Source of the DNA: Planctomycetota bacterium
GTDB lineage: Bacteria > Planctomycetota > UBA1135 > UBA2386
Direction of reading: 5' to 3'
Length of the DNA: 64,000 nucleotides
Assembly: GCA_016794035.1 (NCBI GenBank)
Contig: JAEUHS010000008.1
Location: 1-64,000 of the forward strand
Positions 45,787 to 60,852 of the stretch are shown one piece after another. Within the stretch, counting starts at the first letter, position 1, and every line of letters starts with the position of its first letter. The notes below the pieces were generated by a model that saw nothing but the letters and a program-made list of their open reading frames with translations, made no database searches and was not told the DNA's origin. Made by a program: the position numbers and the translations under genes.

Positions 45787-47172
45787 TCAGGGCAGCAGTT
45801 CCTGCGCGAACCGGATCGGTACGCCGAAGTTGGCGCCGCCGAAGTCGGGCAGGATCGCGTAGTTGACGGCGATCACGGTGCCGTCGCCGCCGAACACCGG
45901 CCCGCCCGAACCGCCGTGCGCCGTCGAGGCGTCGTAGACGATGCGATCGGGCCGCACCTCGCTGACGATGCCCTTGGTCATCAGCGGCGCCACCTGGCCG
46001 GCGGCCGCCAGTTCGCGGATCGCCTCGGTGAACGAGGCCCCGCGCTGCCGCAGGCCGTCGACCAGGGAGTCGTCGGCGCGCGCCAGCAGGGCTGCGAGGC
46101 CGGTCGGATAACCGACGACGATCGCGGTCTGGTCCGCCGATTCGATCGGCCCGTCGTGCAGCGGCAGCACCGGCACGCCCACGATCGCGGCCGCGTCCAC
46201 CTGCAGCACCGCGACGTCGATCTCGTCGCTGCGGCGGCGGATGCTGGTCGTCGGCACGTCGATCGGCAGCATGCCGGGGAACGTCGCCGCCAGATGCGTG
46301 AACGTCGGCTCGGCGCCGGTCTCGAGCACGCGCACGACCCCGCCCATCTCCAGCCAGGGTGCGACCACGTGCCGGTTGGTGACGATGAAGCCGGTGTCGC
46401 GCACCAGGAAGCCGGAGCCGGTGTACTCGACCTCGAACGGCTCGCCGTCGCTGCCCAGGAACCAGCTCTGGTCGGGCAGGCGCACGCGGAACACGCCGTG
46501 CAGCAGGCAGACGCCGCGGCTCCATTCCTTCTGGACGCGGGAGACGATCGCGTTCGCGCGCGCCAGCTGCGCCAGCGCCTCCTGCTGCTTCTGCTGTTCG
46601 GCGCGCAGCTGGTCCAGTTCGGCGTGCGTCACCGTGTCGGCGGTGATGGCGTTGTCGACCTCCGCCGGACGGCTGCCGAGGAAGCCGCCGAGCCAGCTGG
46701 CCAGGAACGCGGTGACCACGAGCACCGCCGGCACGCCGATCTTCAGCCGCGGCGTCGCCTGCGTCAGCAGGTCGCGCGACAGCGTCTGCGTGCCGGCCGC
46801 GCCGCCGCTGACCTTGGCGACGTCGCGCGCGTCGGCCAGCATGCGGCGCACCGGCTTGCACACCGCGCCCTGCGGCACGTAGATGCGGAAGCGCGCCATC
46901 GGGCCACCGACGCCGAACTCGAGCCGGTCGCCGTCCTGCAGGATCACTTCCTCGATCTCGTTGCCGTTGACGAACACGCGGCCGTCGACGGCGCGCAGGT
47001 GGAACTGACACTCCTCCTCGACGAAGTCGATCTGCGCATGCCGCGGCTCGACGCCGGGCGCGGGCAGCGCCACCTCGTTGGACTTCGCCGCGCCGATGTG
47101 CACCGACGCGCCCCCGTAGGTCACCGTGCGGCCGCGCTCGGGCCCGGAAAGGTGCAGCAATTGGGCCCGCAT
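45787..47172 (-). CDS. FHA-domain membrane serine protease (trypsin/HtrA-like)
   Basis: This 461-residue protein has an N-terminal FHA domain (about 18-95: VHIGAAKSNEVALP, PRHAQIDF, VNGNEIEE), one transmembrane helix at about 147-167 (IGVPAVLVVTAFLASWLGG), a short coiled coil (LRAEQQKQQEALAQL) and a periplasmic trypsin-like domain. The triad is visible as His in VTNRHVV, Asp in DEIDVAVLQV and Ser in GGSGGPVFGG. No PDZ domain follows. The layout connects a cytoplasmic phosphopeptide sensor with a periplasmic protease. A TATGGT box lies 6 nt before the ATG. Confidence 0.9.
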   Translation of the reverse strand: MRAQLLHLSGPERGRTVTYGGASVHIGAAKSNEVALPAPGVEPRHAQIDFVEEECQFHLRAVDGRVFVNGNEIEEVILQDGDRLEFGVGGPMARFRIYVPQGAVCKPVRRMLADARDVAKVSGGAAGTQTLSRDLLTQATPRLKIGVPAVLVVTAFLASWLGGFLGSRPAEVDNAITADTVTHAELDQLRAEQQKQQEALAQLARANAIVSRVQKEWSRGVCLLHGVFRVRLPDQSWFLGSDGEPFEVEYTGSGFLVRDTGFIVTNRHVVAPWLEMGGVVRVLETGAEPTFTHLAATFPGMLPIDVPTTSIRRRSDEIDVAVLQVDAAAIVGVPVLPLHDGPIESADQTAIVVGYPTGLAALLARADDSLVDGLRQRGASFTEAIRELAAAGQVAPLMTKGIVSEVRPDRIVYDASTAHGGSGGPVFGGDGTVIAVNYAILPDFGGANFGVPIRFAQELLP

Positions 47173-47178
47173 GCGCGC

Positions 47179-47184
47179 ACCATA
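47179..47184 (-). promoter_or_regulatory. Probable -10 box of the FHA protease gene (leaderless layout)
   Basis: TATGGT on the minus strand, exactly 6 nt before the ATG at 47172. The gene to the right starts at 47191 on the other strand, so only 18 nt separate the two start codons. Confidence 0.5.
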
Positions 47185-47190
47185 GTCGCC

Positions 47191-48453
47191 GTGCCGCGCG
47201 CCGCCAATGCACCGGTCGTCGTCGAGGTCGCCGTCGACTCGGTGGCCGGCGCCCGCACCGCGGCCGCCGCCGGCGCCGATCGCCTCGAGCTGTGCAGCAG
47301 CCTGGCCGAGGGTGGGCTGACGCCGAGCGCCGGGCTGCTCGCTGCGGTGCAGGCGGCCGTGCGCGTGCCGGTGTGCACGATGGTGCGGCCGCGCGCCGGC
47401 GACTTCCGGTACGACGACGGCGAGTTCGACGTGATGCTGCGCGACGTCGTGCATCTGCGTGCGGCCGGCGCGGCCGGCATCGTCGCCGGGGTGCTGCGGG
47501 CGGACGGCCACGTCGACGCCGAACGCCTGCGCGAACTGGTCGCCGCGGCGCGGCCGTTGCCGGTCACGTTCCATCGCGCCTTCGACCTCGTCGCCGATCC
47601 GGCCGCGGCGCTCGAGGCGCTGATCGCGGCCGGCGTCGCGCGCGTGCTGACGTCGGGCCAGGCGGCGACGGCCATCGACGGCGCCGAGGCGATCGCGCGC
47701 CACGTCGCGGCGGCCGGTACGCGGCTGCGGGTCATCGCCGGTGCCGGCGTGCGCCCCGACAACGTGCGTGACCTGGTGCAGCGCACCGGCGTGCAGGACG
47801 TGCACCTGTCGGCCACCGTGTGGCGACCCGGTGCGATGCTGTTCCGGCGCCCCGGCGTGCCGATCGCGACGACGCGCGCGCCCGACGAGTTCGCCGTTCG
47901 CGGCACCGACGGCAACGCGGTGGCGAAGGTCGTGGCCGCGCTCGCCGCGCCGCGCGACCGCGCTAGCATGGCCGCCATGAGCGAGCCCATCGACACCCTG
48001 TTGCGCGACGTCGGCACCGTGCTCGCAGCGACCGGCGACGGCCGCTGGCTCGAGCTGCTCGATCGCGTGCGGCGGCACTTCGACTGCCCGGTCGGCACCG
48101 TGCACCTGCTCGACGCCGCCGACGGCCACCTGCACCTCGCGGCGCAGCGCGGCCTGCCGCCGCCGGTGCTCGACAAGGTCGCGGTGATCCCGATCGGCAA
48201 GGGCATGGCCGGCATCGCCGCCGAACGGCGCCAGCCGGTGCAGGTGTGCAACCTGCAGACCGACGCCACGGGCGTCGTGCGGCCGGGTGCGAAGCTGACC
48301 CAGATGGAGGGTTCGCTGGCGGTGCCGATGCTCGACGGCGAGCAGCTGCGCGGTGTGCTCGGCATCGCCAAGCCGGTCGCCTACGACTTCACGCCGGCCG
48401 AGACGCAGCTGCTGCTCGAGGTCGCCGCGCTGGCCGCGGCGGCGGTCCGCTGA
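47191..48453 (+). CDS. cutC: CutC copper-homeostasis-like protein in frame with a GAF domain
   Basis: One 420-codon frame runs from a GTG. Residues 1-245 are CutC, a TIM-barrel-like protein: VEVAVDSVAGARTAAAAGAD, RLELCSSLAEGGLTPS, CTMVRPRAGDFRY, VTFHRAFD, VLTSGQAA and RVIAGAGVRPDN. CutC was linked to copper tolerance, with disputed function. Residues about 263-420 are a GAF-type sensor domain (FDCPVGTVHLL, IPIGKGMAGIAAERRQPVQV). No stop separates them, so as written this is a fusion. A TAGCAT box 7 nt before an internal ATG (47977) suggests that the GAF protein may also be made alone. A single-base error hiding a stop is the alternative. Confidence 0.8.
   Translation: MPRAANAPVVVEVAVDSVAGARTAAAAGADRLELCSSLAEGGLTPSAGLLAAVQAAVRVPVCTMVRPRAGDFRYDDGEFDVMLRDVVHLRAAGAAGIVAGVLRADGHVDAERLRELVAAARPLPVTFHRAFDLVADPAAALEALIAAGVARVLTSGQAATAIDGAEAIARHVAAAGTRLRVIAGAGVRPDNVRDLVQRTGVQDVHLSATVWRPGAMLFRRPGVPIATTRAPDEFAVRGTDGNAVAKVVAALAAPRDRASMAAMSEPIDTLLRDVGTVLAATGDGRWLELLDRVRRHFDCPVGTVHLLDAADGHLHLAAQRGLPPPVLDKVAVIPIGKGMAGIAAERRQPVQVCNLQTDATGVVRPGAKLTQMEGSLAVPMLDGEQLRGVLGIAKPVAYDFTPAETQLLLEVAALAAAAVR
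47964..47969 (+). promoter_or_regulatory. Possible internal -10 box for a separate GAF protein
   Basis: TAGCAT ends 7 nt before the ATG at 47977, at the CutC-GAF junction. The spacing matches the other leaderless-type promoters in this window. It would give a 158-residue GAF protein. Confidence 0.4.
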
Positions 48454-48503
48454 TGCGCGCCGCCTCGCCGCAGCAGGCGGCAGCCGTGCGCACGGGTGCT
48501 CGC

Positions 48504-48509
48504 TAGGCT
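48504..48509 (+). promoter_or_regulatory. Probable -10 box of the FHA membrane protein gene
   Basis: TAGGCT, 10 nt before the ATG at 48520. It lies downstream of an alternative in-frame start at 48496, which argues for the shorter protein. Confidence 0.45.
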
Positions 48510-48519
48510 CTCGCTCCGC

Positions 48520-49071
48520 ATGGAAGTCGCCCAGCTGACGGCCGCCACGGGCGGCGAGACGATGCGGTTCGAGGTCCGGGCCGGGCAGCCGGCGACGCTG
48601 GGCCGCAGCAGCCAGTGCTCGGTGCGGCTGCGCGACCCGAAGGTGTCGCGCGTGCACTGCCAGCTGACGTTCGCGGCGGGGCGCCTGCGAGTCAGCGACC
48701 TCGATTCGTCCCAGGGGCTCGTACACCGCGGCCAGCCGAGCAAGGCCTTCGAACTCGACGTCGGCGACGGCTTCCACCTCGGCGCGACGTTCGTGCGCTT
48801 CGAGGCCCGCGGCGCCGACCCGACGCTCGCGGCGACACCGCCGGGCGACGCACCGGCACGGCCGCTCGCAGCGCCGGGGCCCGACTACCCCGACGTCGAG
48901 CCGGAACGCGCCCGGCCCGCGCGCAGGCCGGCGCCGGCGGCGAAGCGGTTCGCGGCGCGACTCACCGGTGAGCTGATCGTGTTCTCGATCGTGCTCGCGA
49001 TCGCGATCGCCACGCTGGTGCTGCTGAAGAAAGCCGCCGGGTTCGACCTCTACGCGCTGTTCGGCGTGTAG
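48520..49071 (+). CDS. FHA-domain protein with C-terminal membrane anchor
   Basis: This 183-residue protein has an FHA domain at about 20-95 (GQPATLGRSSQCSVRLRD, SRVHCQL, DLDSSQGLVHRG), a Pro/Ala/Arg-rich linker and a C-terminal transmembrane helix (LIVFSIVLAIAIATLVLL). The phosphothreonine-binding Arg and Ser-x-x-His residues are kept (GRSS, SRVH). It probably docks phosphorylated partners at the membrane. It follows the CutC-GAF frame by 66 nt. Confidence 0.88.
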   Translation: MEVAQLTAATGGETMRFEVRAGQPATLGRSSQCSVRLRDPKVSRVHCQLTFAAGRLRVSDLDSSQGLVHRGQPSKAFELDVGDGFHLGATFVRFEARGADPTLAATPPGDAPARPLAAPGPDYPDVEPERARPARRPAPAAKRFAARLTGELIVFSIVLAIAIATLVLLKKAAGFDLYALFGV

Positions 49072-49292
49072 CCGCGGCCGCGCGACCGGCCTGGTTCGCC
49101 CCCGTCCGCAGCCACCGGCCGCCGTCCCGGCGCCAGCGGCACGCGATCGACGGCACCGTTCTGCCCGGTCGTCGCCGGCGGGGCATCGCGACCGCGGTCG
49201 CTGCGGGCTCGAGGAGCTTGCCAGGGCTGGCCGGCAGTGTCGACTCGCACGTCGGACTCGCACCGGGGCCGCGCCGCGGTGATCATGCGCCG

Positions 49293-49754
49293 ATGGACCA
49301 GAGCCTGCAGGAACGCTTCGCGCCCACCAACGCCTGCTTCGGCTGCGGCCCCGCCAACCGGGACGGCCTGCGCATCCGCAGCTTCGTCGACGGCGACGAG
49401 GTCGTGTGCACCTGGCAGCCCAAGCCGATGCACGAGGCGTTCCCCGGCATGCTGAACGGCGGCATCATCGGCGCGCTGCTCGACTGCCACTGCAACTGGA
49501 CCGCCGCCTGGCACCTGATGCGGCAGGCCGGCGCCGACACGCCGCCGTGCACGGTCACCGCCGAGTACTCGATCAAGCTGCGGCGGCCGACCCCGACCGA
49601 TGCCCCGGTGCTGCTGCGCGCCAAGGTCGCCGAGCTGCAGCCCGACCGGGCGCGGATCACGGCGACGCTCGAGGCGGGCGGCCGCGTCTGCGCGACCTGC
49701 GATGGCCTGTTCGTGGCCGTCCGGGAAGGACACCCGGCCTTCCACCGCTGGTGA
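49293..49754 (+). CDS. Hotdog-fold thioesterase (PaaI/THEM4-like)
   Basis: This 153-residue protein has the hotdog pattern: FGCGPANRDGLRIR near the N-terminus, HEAFPGMLNGGIIGALLDCHCNW with the central helix, then SIKLRRPTPTDAPVLLRAKV. The early FGCGPxNxxGL block is typical of acyl-CoA thioesterases related to THEM4/PaaI. The catalytic residue usual in this group (Asp in the helix) is present in ALLDCH. The ATG at 49293 is better than 49218, whose extension is not conserved. Confidence 0.85.
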   Translation: MDQSLQERFAPTNACFGCGPANRDGLRIRSFVDGDEVVCTWQPKPMHEAFPGMLNGGIIGALLDCHCNWTAAWHLMRQAGADTPPCTVTAEYSIKLRRPTPTDAPVLLRAKVAELQPDRARITATLEAGGRVCATCDGLFVAVREGHPAFHRW

Positions 49755-50148
49755 GACCGGCAAGCGAGACCTGGGACCGACCGGCCGGATGCCCGCGTCG
49801 CCGACCTGGGCGAGGGGCTGGGCGGCGACCCGCACGCCGCTAGACTCCCGCGTCCCGGCGTTCTCGCCCCTGCACCGAGGCAACCGGTGCATGCTGCGGT
49901 CATCCCTTGCATCGCGGCGGTGGGACAGAGGTGATTGGTTCCTGTCGGCGGTCGTCCCGTCGACGGGTTGTGTGTCGCGTCCCAGGTCGACGGGGACGCC
50001 GGGTCTCTCGGCTCCGTCGCCACGCGGCTGCCGCCCGCGGGCGACTCGGGCCGCCCCGCCGCGGCCACGGCGAACGGACCCCGACCGGCGCCGCGAACCA
50101 CCCGCACACGCTGGTCGCCCGCCATCGCCCGGATAGGTTCTCGCCTGC
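49755..50148. other. 394-nt intergenic region with promoter-like box and hairpin
   Basis: A TAGACT box lies at 49841-49846, followed by a perfect 7-bp hairpin (49871-49877 with 49885-49891, 7-nt loop). A second box, TAGGTT, stands just before the next gene. The open frame at 49890-50136 is Arg/Pro-rich and unlikely to be a gene. A non-coding transcript between the boxes is possible; I recognise no RNA family. Confidence 0.3.
50134..50139 (+). promoter_or_regulatory. Probable -10 box of the dehydratase gene
   Basis: TAGGTT, 9 nt before the GTG start at 50149. It supports the GTG, since no ribosome-binding site is present. Confidence 0.45.
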
Positions 50149-51159
50149 GTGAGCGCCTCCACCGAGTCCGACGTCGTGCCGCCGACCCCGAGCGCGATCC
50201 AGCTGGCGCGGCGCGACCTCGGCGACCTGATCCGCGAGACACCGACCTGGCGCTGGCAGGGGCACCGGCTCGCCCGGGTGCAGCCCGAGGGCGCGACCGT
50301 GTCGCTGAAGCTGGAACTGTTCCAGCACACCGGCTCGTTCAAGGTGCGCGGCGCGCTGCTGGCGATGCGGCGGCTGACCGCGGCGCAACTGGCGCGCGGC
50401 GTCACCGCGGTCAGCGCCGGCAACCACGCGATGGCGGTGGCGCACGCCGCGCGCGCGCTCGGCACCACCGCGAAGGTCTGCATGCCGAGCACGGCCAACG
50501 CGGCGCGCGTGCGCGCCTGCCGCGAGCTCGGCGCCGAGGTCGTGCTGCTGCCCGACATCGCCGCCGCGTTCGCCGAGGTCGCGCGCATCGAAGCCGACGA
50601 GGGGCGCGCGTTCCTGCACCCGTTCGAAGGCGAGGCGATGCTGCTCGGCGCCGCCGTGCTGGGCATGGAGTTCCTGCGGCAGACCGGCAACCTCGACGCG
50701 GTGCTGGTGCCGATCGGCGGCGGCGGGCTCGCCGCCGGCGTCGCCTGCGCGGTCAAGCAGCTGCAGCCGCGCTGCCGCGTGATCGGCGTCGAACCGGCCG
50801 GCGCCGACACGATGCACCGGAGCTTCGCGGCCGGCAGCCCGCAGCGCATCGACGCGGTGCGCACGATCGCCGACAGCCTCGGCGCGCCGATGGCGCTGCC
50901 GTATTCGTTCGCGATGTGCCGGCGCTTCGTCGACGAACTGGTGCAGGTCGACGACGACGAGCTGTGCCGCGCGATGTGGCTGCTGTTCGCCGACGCCAAG
51001 CTCGCGGTCGAGCCGGCCGGCGCGGCGACCACCGCGGCGCTGCTGCAGCTGCGCGAACGGCTCGCGGGGCGCCGCGTCGGTCTGATCGTCTGCGGCGCCA
51101 ACGTCGACCACGTCACGTTCGCCGACTGCCTGCGGCGCGGCGCGCCGCCCGACGCGTGA
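50149..51159 (+). CDS. Serine/threonine dehydratase-like PLP enzyme
   Basis: This 336-residue fold-type II PLP enzyme has the Schiff-base Lys at K65 in TGSFKVRGAL, the SAGNHAMAVAHAAR loop at about 95-108 and the phosphate-binding VPIGGGGLAAGV at about 184-195. The ending NVDHVTF closes a catalytic domain without a regulatory ACT domain. It probably deaminates threonine or serine, or acts as a racemase of the same family. The start is GTG. Its stop overlaps the start of the next gene (GTGA). Confidence 0.92.
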   Translation: MSASTESDVVPPTPSAIQLARRDLGDLIRETPTWRWQGHRLARVQPEGATVSLKLELFQHTGSFKVRGALLAMRRLTAAQLARGVTAVSAGNHAMAVAHAARALGTTAKVCMPSTANAARVRACRELGAEVVLLPDIAAAFAEVARIEADEGRAFLHPFEGEAMLLGAAVLGMEFLRQTGNLDAVLVPIGGGGLAAGVACAVKQLQPRCRVIGVEPAGADTMHRSFAAGSPQRIDAVRTIADSLGAPMALPYSFAMCRRFVDELVQVDDDELCRAMWLLFADAKLAVEPAGAATTAALLQLRERLAGRRVGLIVCGANVDHVTFADCLRRGAPPDA

Positions 51160-52475
51160 GCGCCCCCGCCGTGCCCCCGCCGTGGCGCTCAGGTGCGGTG
51201 TGGACCGTCGTCGCGGCCGCGATCGCGTGGCGCTGGCTGCTGGCGGCGCGCACGCCGGTGCCGAGCGAAGACGGCGTCTCGTACCTGTGGATGGCACAGC
51301 GCTTCGCCGCCGGCGACCTCGCGGCCGGCCTCGGCGAGGTGTTCCCGCCCGGGTTCCCGCTGCTGCTGGCACCGTGGTCGTGGTGCGGCGGCGAGCCGTT
51401 CGTCACCGCGCAGGTGTTCGGCGTCGCGTGCGCCGCCGCCACGGTGCTGCCGCTCTGCGCGATCGCCCGGCACTTCGGCGCCGCGGGCGCACTCGGTGCG
51501 GTGTGGCTGTGGGCCTCCGGATCGCTGCTGGCGCGCAACTCGGTCGAGGTGTTCAGCGAGCCGCCGTTCCTGCTGCTGATGGCGCTCGGCACGCTGGCGG
51601 GACTGCGTGGACGCTGGTGGCTCTGCGGCGCGGCCGCCGCGATCGCGTTCTGGATCCGGCCCGAAGGGCTGCTGCTGCCGGCCGCGTTCGTGCTGTCGCA
51701 CCGCCGCGCGGCGCTGCGGGCGCTCGTGCCGGCCGGCGGCGGCGTGCTGCTGCTGGCCGTCGTGCGCTGGCTCGCGGGCCACGGCTTCGACCCGCTGCCG
51801 CTGCTCGCGTTCCACGAACAGCGCGACGACCTGCCCGAGCGCGGCCAGGTGCTGGCCAACGTGCTGCAGGTGCCCGGCGCGTGGCTGGAGGCGTTCGGCC
51901 TCGCCGGCCTGCTGCTGTTCGCGGCGGTGTGGCGCTGGCGCGAACGCGCGGCGCAGGCGCTCGGCTGGCAGTGCCTGCTGCAGGTCGGTGCCGTGTGCAC
52001 GTTCGTGGTGCGGCGCCGCTTCTTGCTGTCCGCCGCCGTGCCGGTGCACGCGCTCGCGGCCCAGGCCCTGGCCGCGCTGCGGCCGCGCTGGCGCGCCGCG
52101 CTGGTCACCGCCCTCGTCGTCGCCGGTGCCGTCGGCGCCTTCCGCGGCACGATCGAACCGGATCGGGCGGCGGAACGTGACGTCGGCCGCTGGCTCGCGG
52201 CCCGGCTGACCGCCGACGAGGTGGTCGTCAGCGATCTCGCGCGGGTGGTGTACTACGCCGGCGGTCGACCGCCCGCACCGCGCAAGTTCGCCGCCGCAGC
52301 CCTGGTGACGCAGGCGCGGCAACATGCGGCGCGCTTCGTCGTCGTCGCCAACCGGCGCGACGGCTTCGACGCGCTCGCGCGCGGCCTCGCCGCCGAGTAC
52401 GAACCGCTGTCACTGCCCGACGAGCTGCGGCGACTCGCCGACGCGCGCGGCATCACGGTGTTCGCGCGCCGCTGA
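51156..52475 (+). CDS. Glycosyltransferase family 39-like membrane protein
   Basis: This 439-residue polytopic protein has about nine hydrophobic helices. The first periplasmic loop has the acidic motif EDGVSYLWMAQRF, as in ArnT/PMT-type enzymes that use lipid-linked sugars. The soluble C-terminal part (about 335-439) contains VVVSDLARVVYYAGG. The donor and acceptor are unknown. It starts at a GTG overlapping the dehydratase stop. Its 3' end overlaps the convergent DUF2029 gene by 66 nt. Confidence 0.75.
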   Translation: MSAPAVPPPWRSGAVWTVVAAAIAWRWLLAARTPVPSEDGVSYLWMAQRFAAGDLAAGLGEVFPPGFPLLLAPWSWCGGEPFVTAQVFGVACAAATVLPLCAIARHFGAAGALGAVWLWASGSLLARNSVEVFSEPPFLLLMALGTLAGLRGRWWLCGAAAAIAFWIRPEGLLLPAAFVLSHRRAALRALVPAGGGVLLLAVVRWLAGHGFDPLPLLAFHEQRDDLPERGQVLANVLQVPGAWLEAFGLAGLLLFAAVWRWRERAAQALGWQCLLQVGAVCTFVVRRRFLLSAAVPVHALAAQALAALRPRWRAALVTALVVAGAVGAFRGTIEPDRAAERDVGRWLAARLTADEVVVSDLARVVYYAGGRPPAPRKFAAAALVTQARQHAARFVVVANRRDGFDALARGLAAEYEPLSLPDELRRLADARGITVFARR

Positions 52476-53741
52476 CCGCGCGAGCGCCAGCGTCAGCAAC
52501 AGCAGCCCGACGTCCCAGGCGGTGACGATGTAGATGCTGTTGCCCCACTCGTCGGCGGCGTCGCCGACCAGGTCGCCGCCGAGCTGGCAGCAGAGCACCC
52601 AGGCGCCGAGCAGCCACCAGATCGCGCGGCGGCGCTCGACGAGCGCGCGATGCAGCAACAGCATCAGCACCGGGATCAGCGCGACGTGGTGCGCCTTCCA
52701 GCTCAGCGGACTCAGCAGCACCGACAGCACCAGCGCCGCGGCGAACGTACGCCAGCGCGCGGCCGGCGCCTGCCGTGTGCGCCACCCGGTCCACAGCACG
52801 CCGCCGAGCAGCAGCGCGCTCGCGAGCCGCGTGATCCAGCCGACGGTGGCCGGTGCCAGACCGAGCCCCGGCGACACGCCCCAGTCGACGCGCGCGGCGA
52901 ACTCCGGCGGCACGGTGCCGAGCCAGCGCGCCAGCGCGCAGCGCAGCGACTGGTTCATCCACTCGAAGTCCGGGAACGCCAGCGGCGGCACCGCGAACGC
53001 GTCCTGCTGCGCGGCGAGCTGCCAGCTGCCTTCGAGCCAGCGCTGCCACGGCGCGACGTCGAAGCGCTGCAGCACCGCCGTCAGCAGCAGGCACCCGGCA
53101 CCGGTGACTGCGGTCCAGCCGACCGCGCGCCAGCGCCCGAGCACGACGAACATCGGCAGCAACCACACCTGCGTCGGCTTGGTCACCAGCGACAACCCGA
53201 GCCACAGGCCGGCGCGGCGCGGGCGTTGCCGTTCGGCATCGGCGAACGCGGCGAGGCACAGCGCCAGGTTGATCAGGTTGCCGCCGCCGCCGTGCATGTC
53301 GCGCAGCACGAATCGTGCGGCCAGCAGGAAGCTCAGCAGCCACAGCAGGTGCCAGGTCGCCGGCGGCGGCGGCGGCGCCAACGCCGCACGGCCGACCAGC
53401 AGCGCGCGCAGCGAGCGCGCGATCCACGCCAGACTGGCGATCTGCAGCAGCGCCCACGCAAAGCGCGCCGCGCGTGTGCCGAACCAGGCGTCGAGCAACG
53501 CGAACGGTCCCGTCAGCAGGCCGAACGACGGCGGATACGGCGCGTGCAGCGGCAGCACCGACGCGTCCGGATCCGACTGCCACGGCCCGTAGACGTTCTC
53601 GCCGTGCCACAGCCGGCGGCCGAACTCGAGGTGGTCGAGGATCACGCCCTTCGACTCGCGCCGGCTCGTCGCGCGGGCGACCAGCACGATCGCCAGCACG
53701 AGCCAGACGCCGCACCAGATCCGGACCGAACGCGACTGCAT
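52410..53741 (-). CDS. DUF2029/GT87 mannosyltransferase-like membrane protein
   Basis: This 443-residue polytopic protein matches glycosyltransferase family 87: an early acidic LDHLEFGRRLWHGENVYGP loop with LPLHAPYPPSF, GLWLGLSLVTKPTQVWL in the middle and LSPLSWKAHHVALIPVLML late, with about ten helices. GT87 enzymes transfer mannose from polyprenyl-phosphate donors. It lies 24 nt downstream of the PKS gene on the same strand, so it may glycosylate a PKS-derived lipid; that is an inference from position. Confidence 0.85.
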   Translation of the reverse strand: MQSRSVRIWCGVWLVLAIVLVARATSRRESKGVILDHLEFGRRLWHGENVYGPWQSDPDASVLPLHAPYPPSFGLLTGPFALLDAWFGTRAARFAWALLQIASLAWIARSLRALLVGRAALAPPPPPATWHLLWLLSFLLAARFVLRDMHGGGGNLINLALCLAAFADAERQRPRRAGLWLGLSLVTKPTQVWLLPMFVVLGRWRAVGWTAVTGAGCLLLTAVLQRFDVAPWQRWLEGSWQLAAQQDAFAVPPLAFPDFEWMNQSLRCALARWLGTVPPEFAARVDWGVSPGLGLAPATVGWITRLASALLLGGVLWTGWRTRQAPAARWRTFAAALVLSVLLSPLSWKAHHVALIPVLMLLLHRALVERRRAIWWLLGAWVLCCQLGGDLVGDAADEWGNSIYIVTAWDVGLLLLTLALARSAAREHRDAARVGESPQLVGQ

Positions 53742-53765
53742 GTGCGGCTTGTACAGCAGGACGGG

Positions 53766-60050
<6,285 letters not shown>

Positions 60051-60170
60051 GTCGGAAGAAGCGGTGGCGGGAGGCCCCGACCCTTATCGAACGGGGGCGA
60101 ACAGGCTACCCAGCCCGGTTCGAGAATGCGATGCCAGGGGCCGCAGCAGCTCCGTCGCCGAGCCCGGGAA

Positions 60171-60818
60171 TCAGCGCGCGCGGCCGACGACGCTGAGGTC
60201 GTCGAACGACGTGCGGGCGTCGGCTTTGGTCCAGAGGCCGACGCCGCCGGCGGTGTCGATCGTCGCGTCGTCTGCCTCGAGTTTCAGCTCCCCGTCGAAG
60301 AAGCAGCGGATGTGGCCGCCGGTGTGCTCGACCGCGAGCCGATGCCACGCGGCGCCGTCCGCATCGACGATCGCCGTCGCCAGCTGCCGCCGCACGCCGT
60401 CGTGCACCACGTAGACGCGGTAGTTCGACTCCAGCGGGTTGTAGCGGCAGACGTAGTAGTTGTCGGCGTCGCGCACGCGCCACATCGGGCCGCCGCCCTG
60501 ATCCACCTCGCCGCCGTCGGCACGCACGGCGACGGCGATGCGACCGTCGCGGAACGCCAGGCCGGGGTTCCAGCACAGGTTGAAGCGGTCCTCCGACGTG
60601 TGGTTCGGCGTCACCAGCACCATCGCACTCGGCAGCGAGATCGCGGACGGGTCGTTGAGCGGCATCCAGGTCGCGTGCGGCCCGCTGCCGCCGGTGCTCT
60701 CCATGCGCCAGCCGGTGACGGTGCCGTCGAAGCCGATCGCGCCCGGCGTCGGCCCGATCCTGGGCGAGGCACTGCAGGCGGCGAACAACAGACCGAACGC
60801 GGCGAGGGTGAGTCTCAT
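60171..60818 (-). CDS. LamG/DUF1080-like lipoprotein
   Basis: This 215-residue protein has a lipoprotein signal (LAAFGLLFAACS, Cys15). The mature part has the jelly-roll pattern of concanavalin-like domains: AVAVRADGGEVDQGGGPMW, VRDADNYYVCRYNP, HRLAVEHTGGHIRCFFDG and GGVGLWTKADARTSFDDLSV. Such DUF1080-like domains bind sugars or cleave glycans; here it is a single domain without a visible catalytic centre. A TATCGT box lies 9 nt before the ATG. Confidence 0.85.
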   Translation of the reverse strand: MRLTLAAFGLLFAACSASPRIGPTPGAIGFDGTVTGWRMESTGGSGPHATWMPLNDPSAISLPSAMVLVTPNHTSEDRFNLCWNPGLAFRDGRIAVAVRADGGEVDQGGGPMWRVRDADNYYVCRYNPLESNYRVYVVHDGVRRQLATAIVDADGAAWHRLAVEHTGGHIRCFFDGELKLEADDATIDTAGGVGLWTKADARTSFDDLSVVGRAR

Positions 60819-60827
60819 GGCGCGAAC

Positions 60828-60833
60828 ACGATA
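60828..60833 (-). promoter_or_regulatory. Probable -10 box of the LamG-like lipoprotein gene
   Basis: TATCGT on the minus strand, 9 nt before the ATG at 60818. The spacing follows the pattern seen at other genes in the window. Confidence 0.45.
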
Positions 60834-60852
60834 CCGGTCGCGTCGCCGATCG

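Noticed and set aside
49890..50136. 82-codon open frame in the gap before the dehydratase
   Set aside because: Arg/Pro-rich, no ribosome-binding site, no resemblance to a protein; more likely non-coding.
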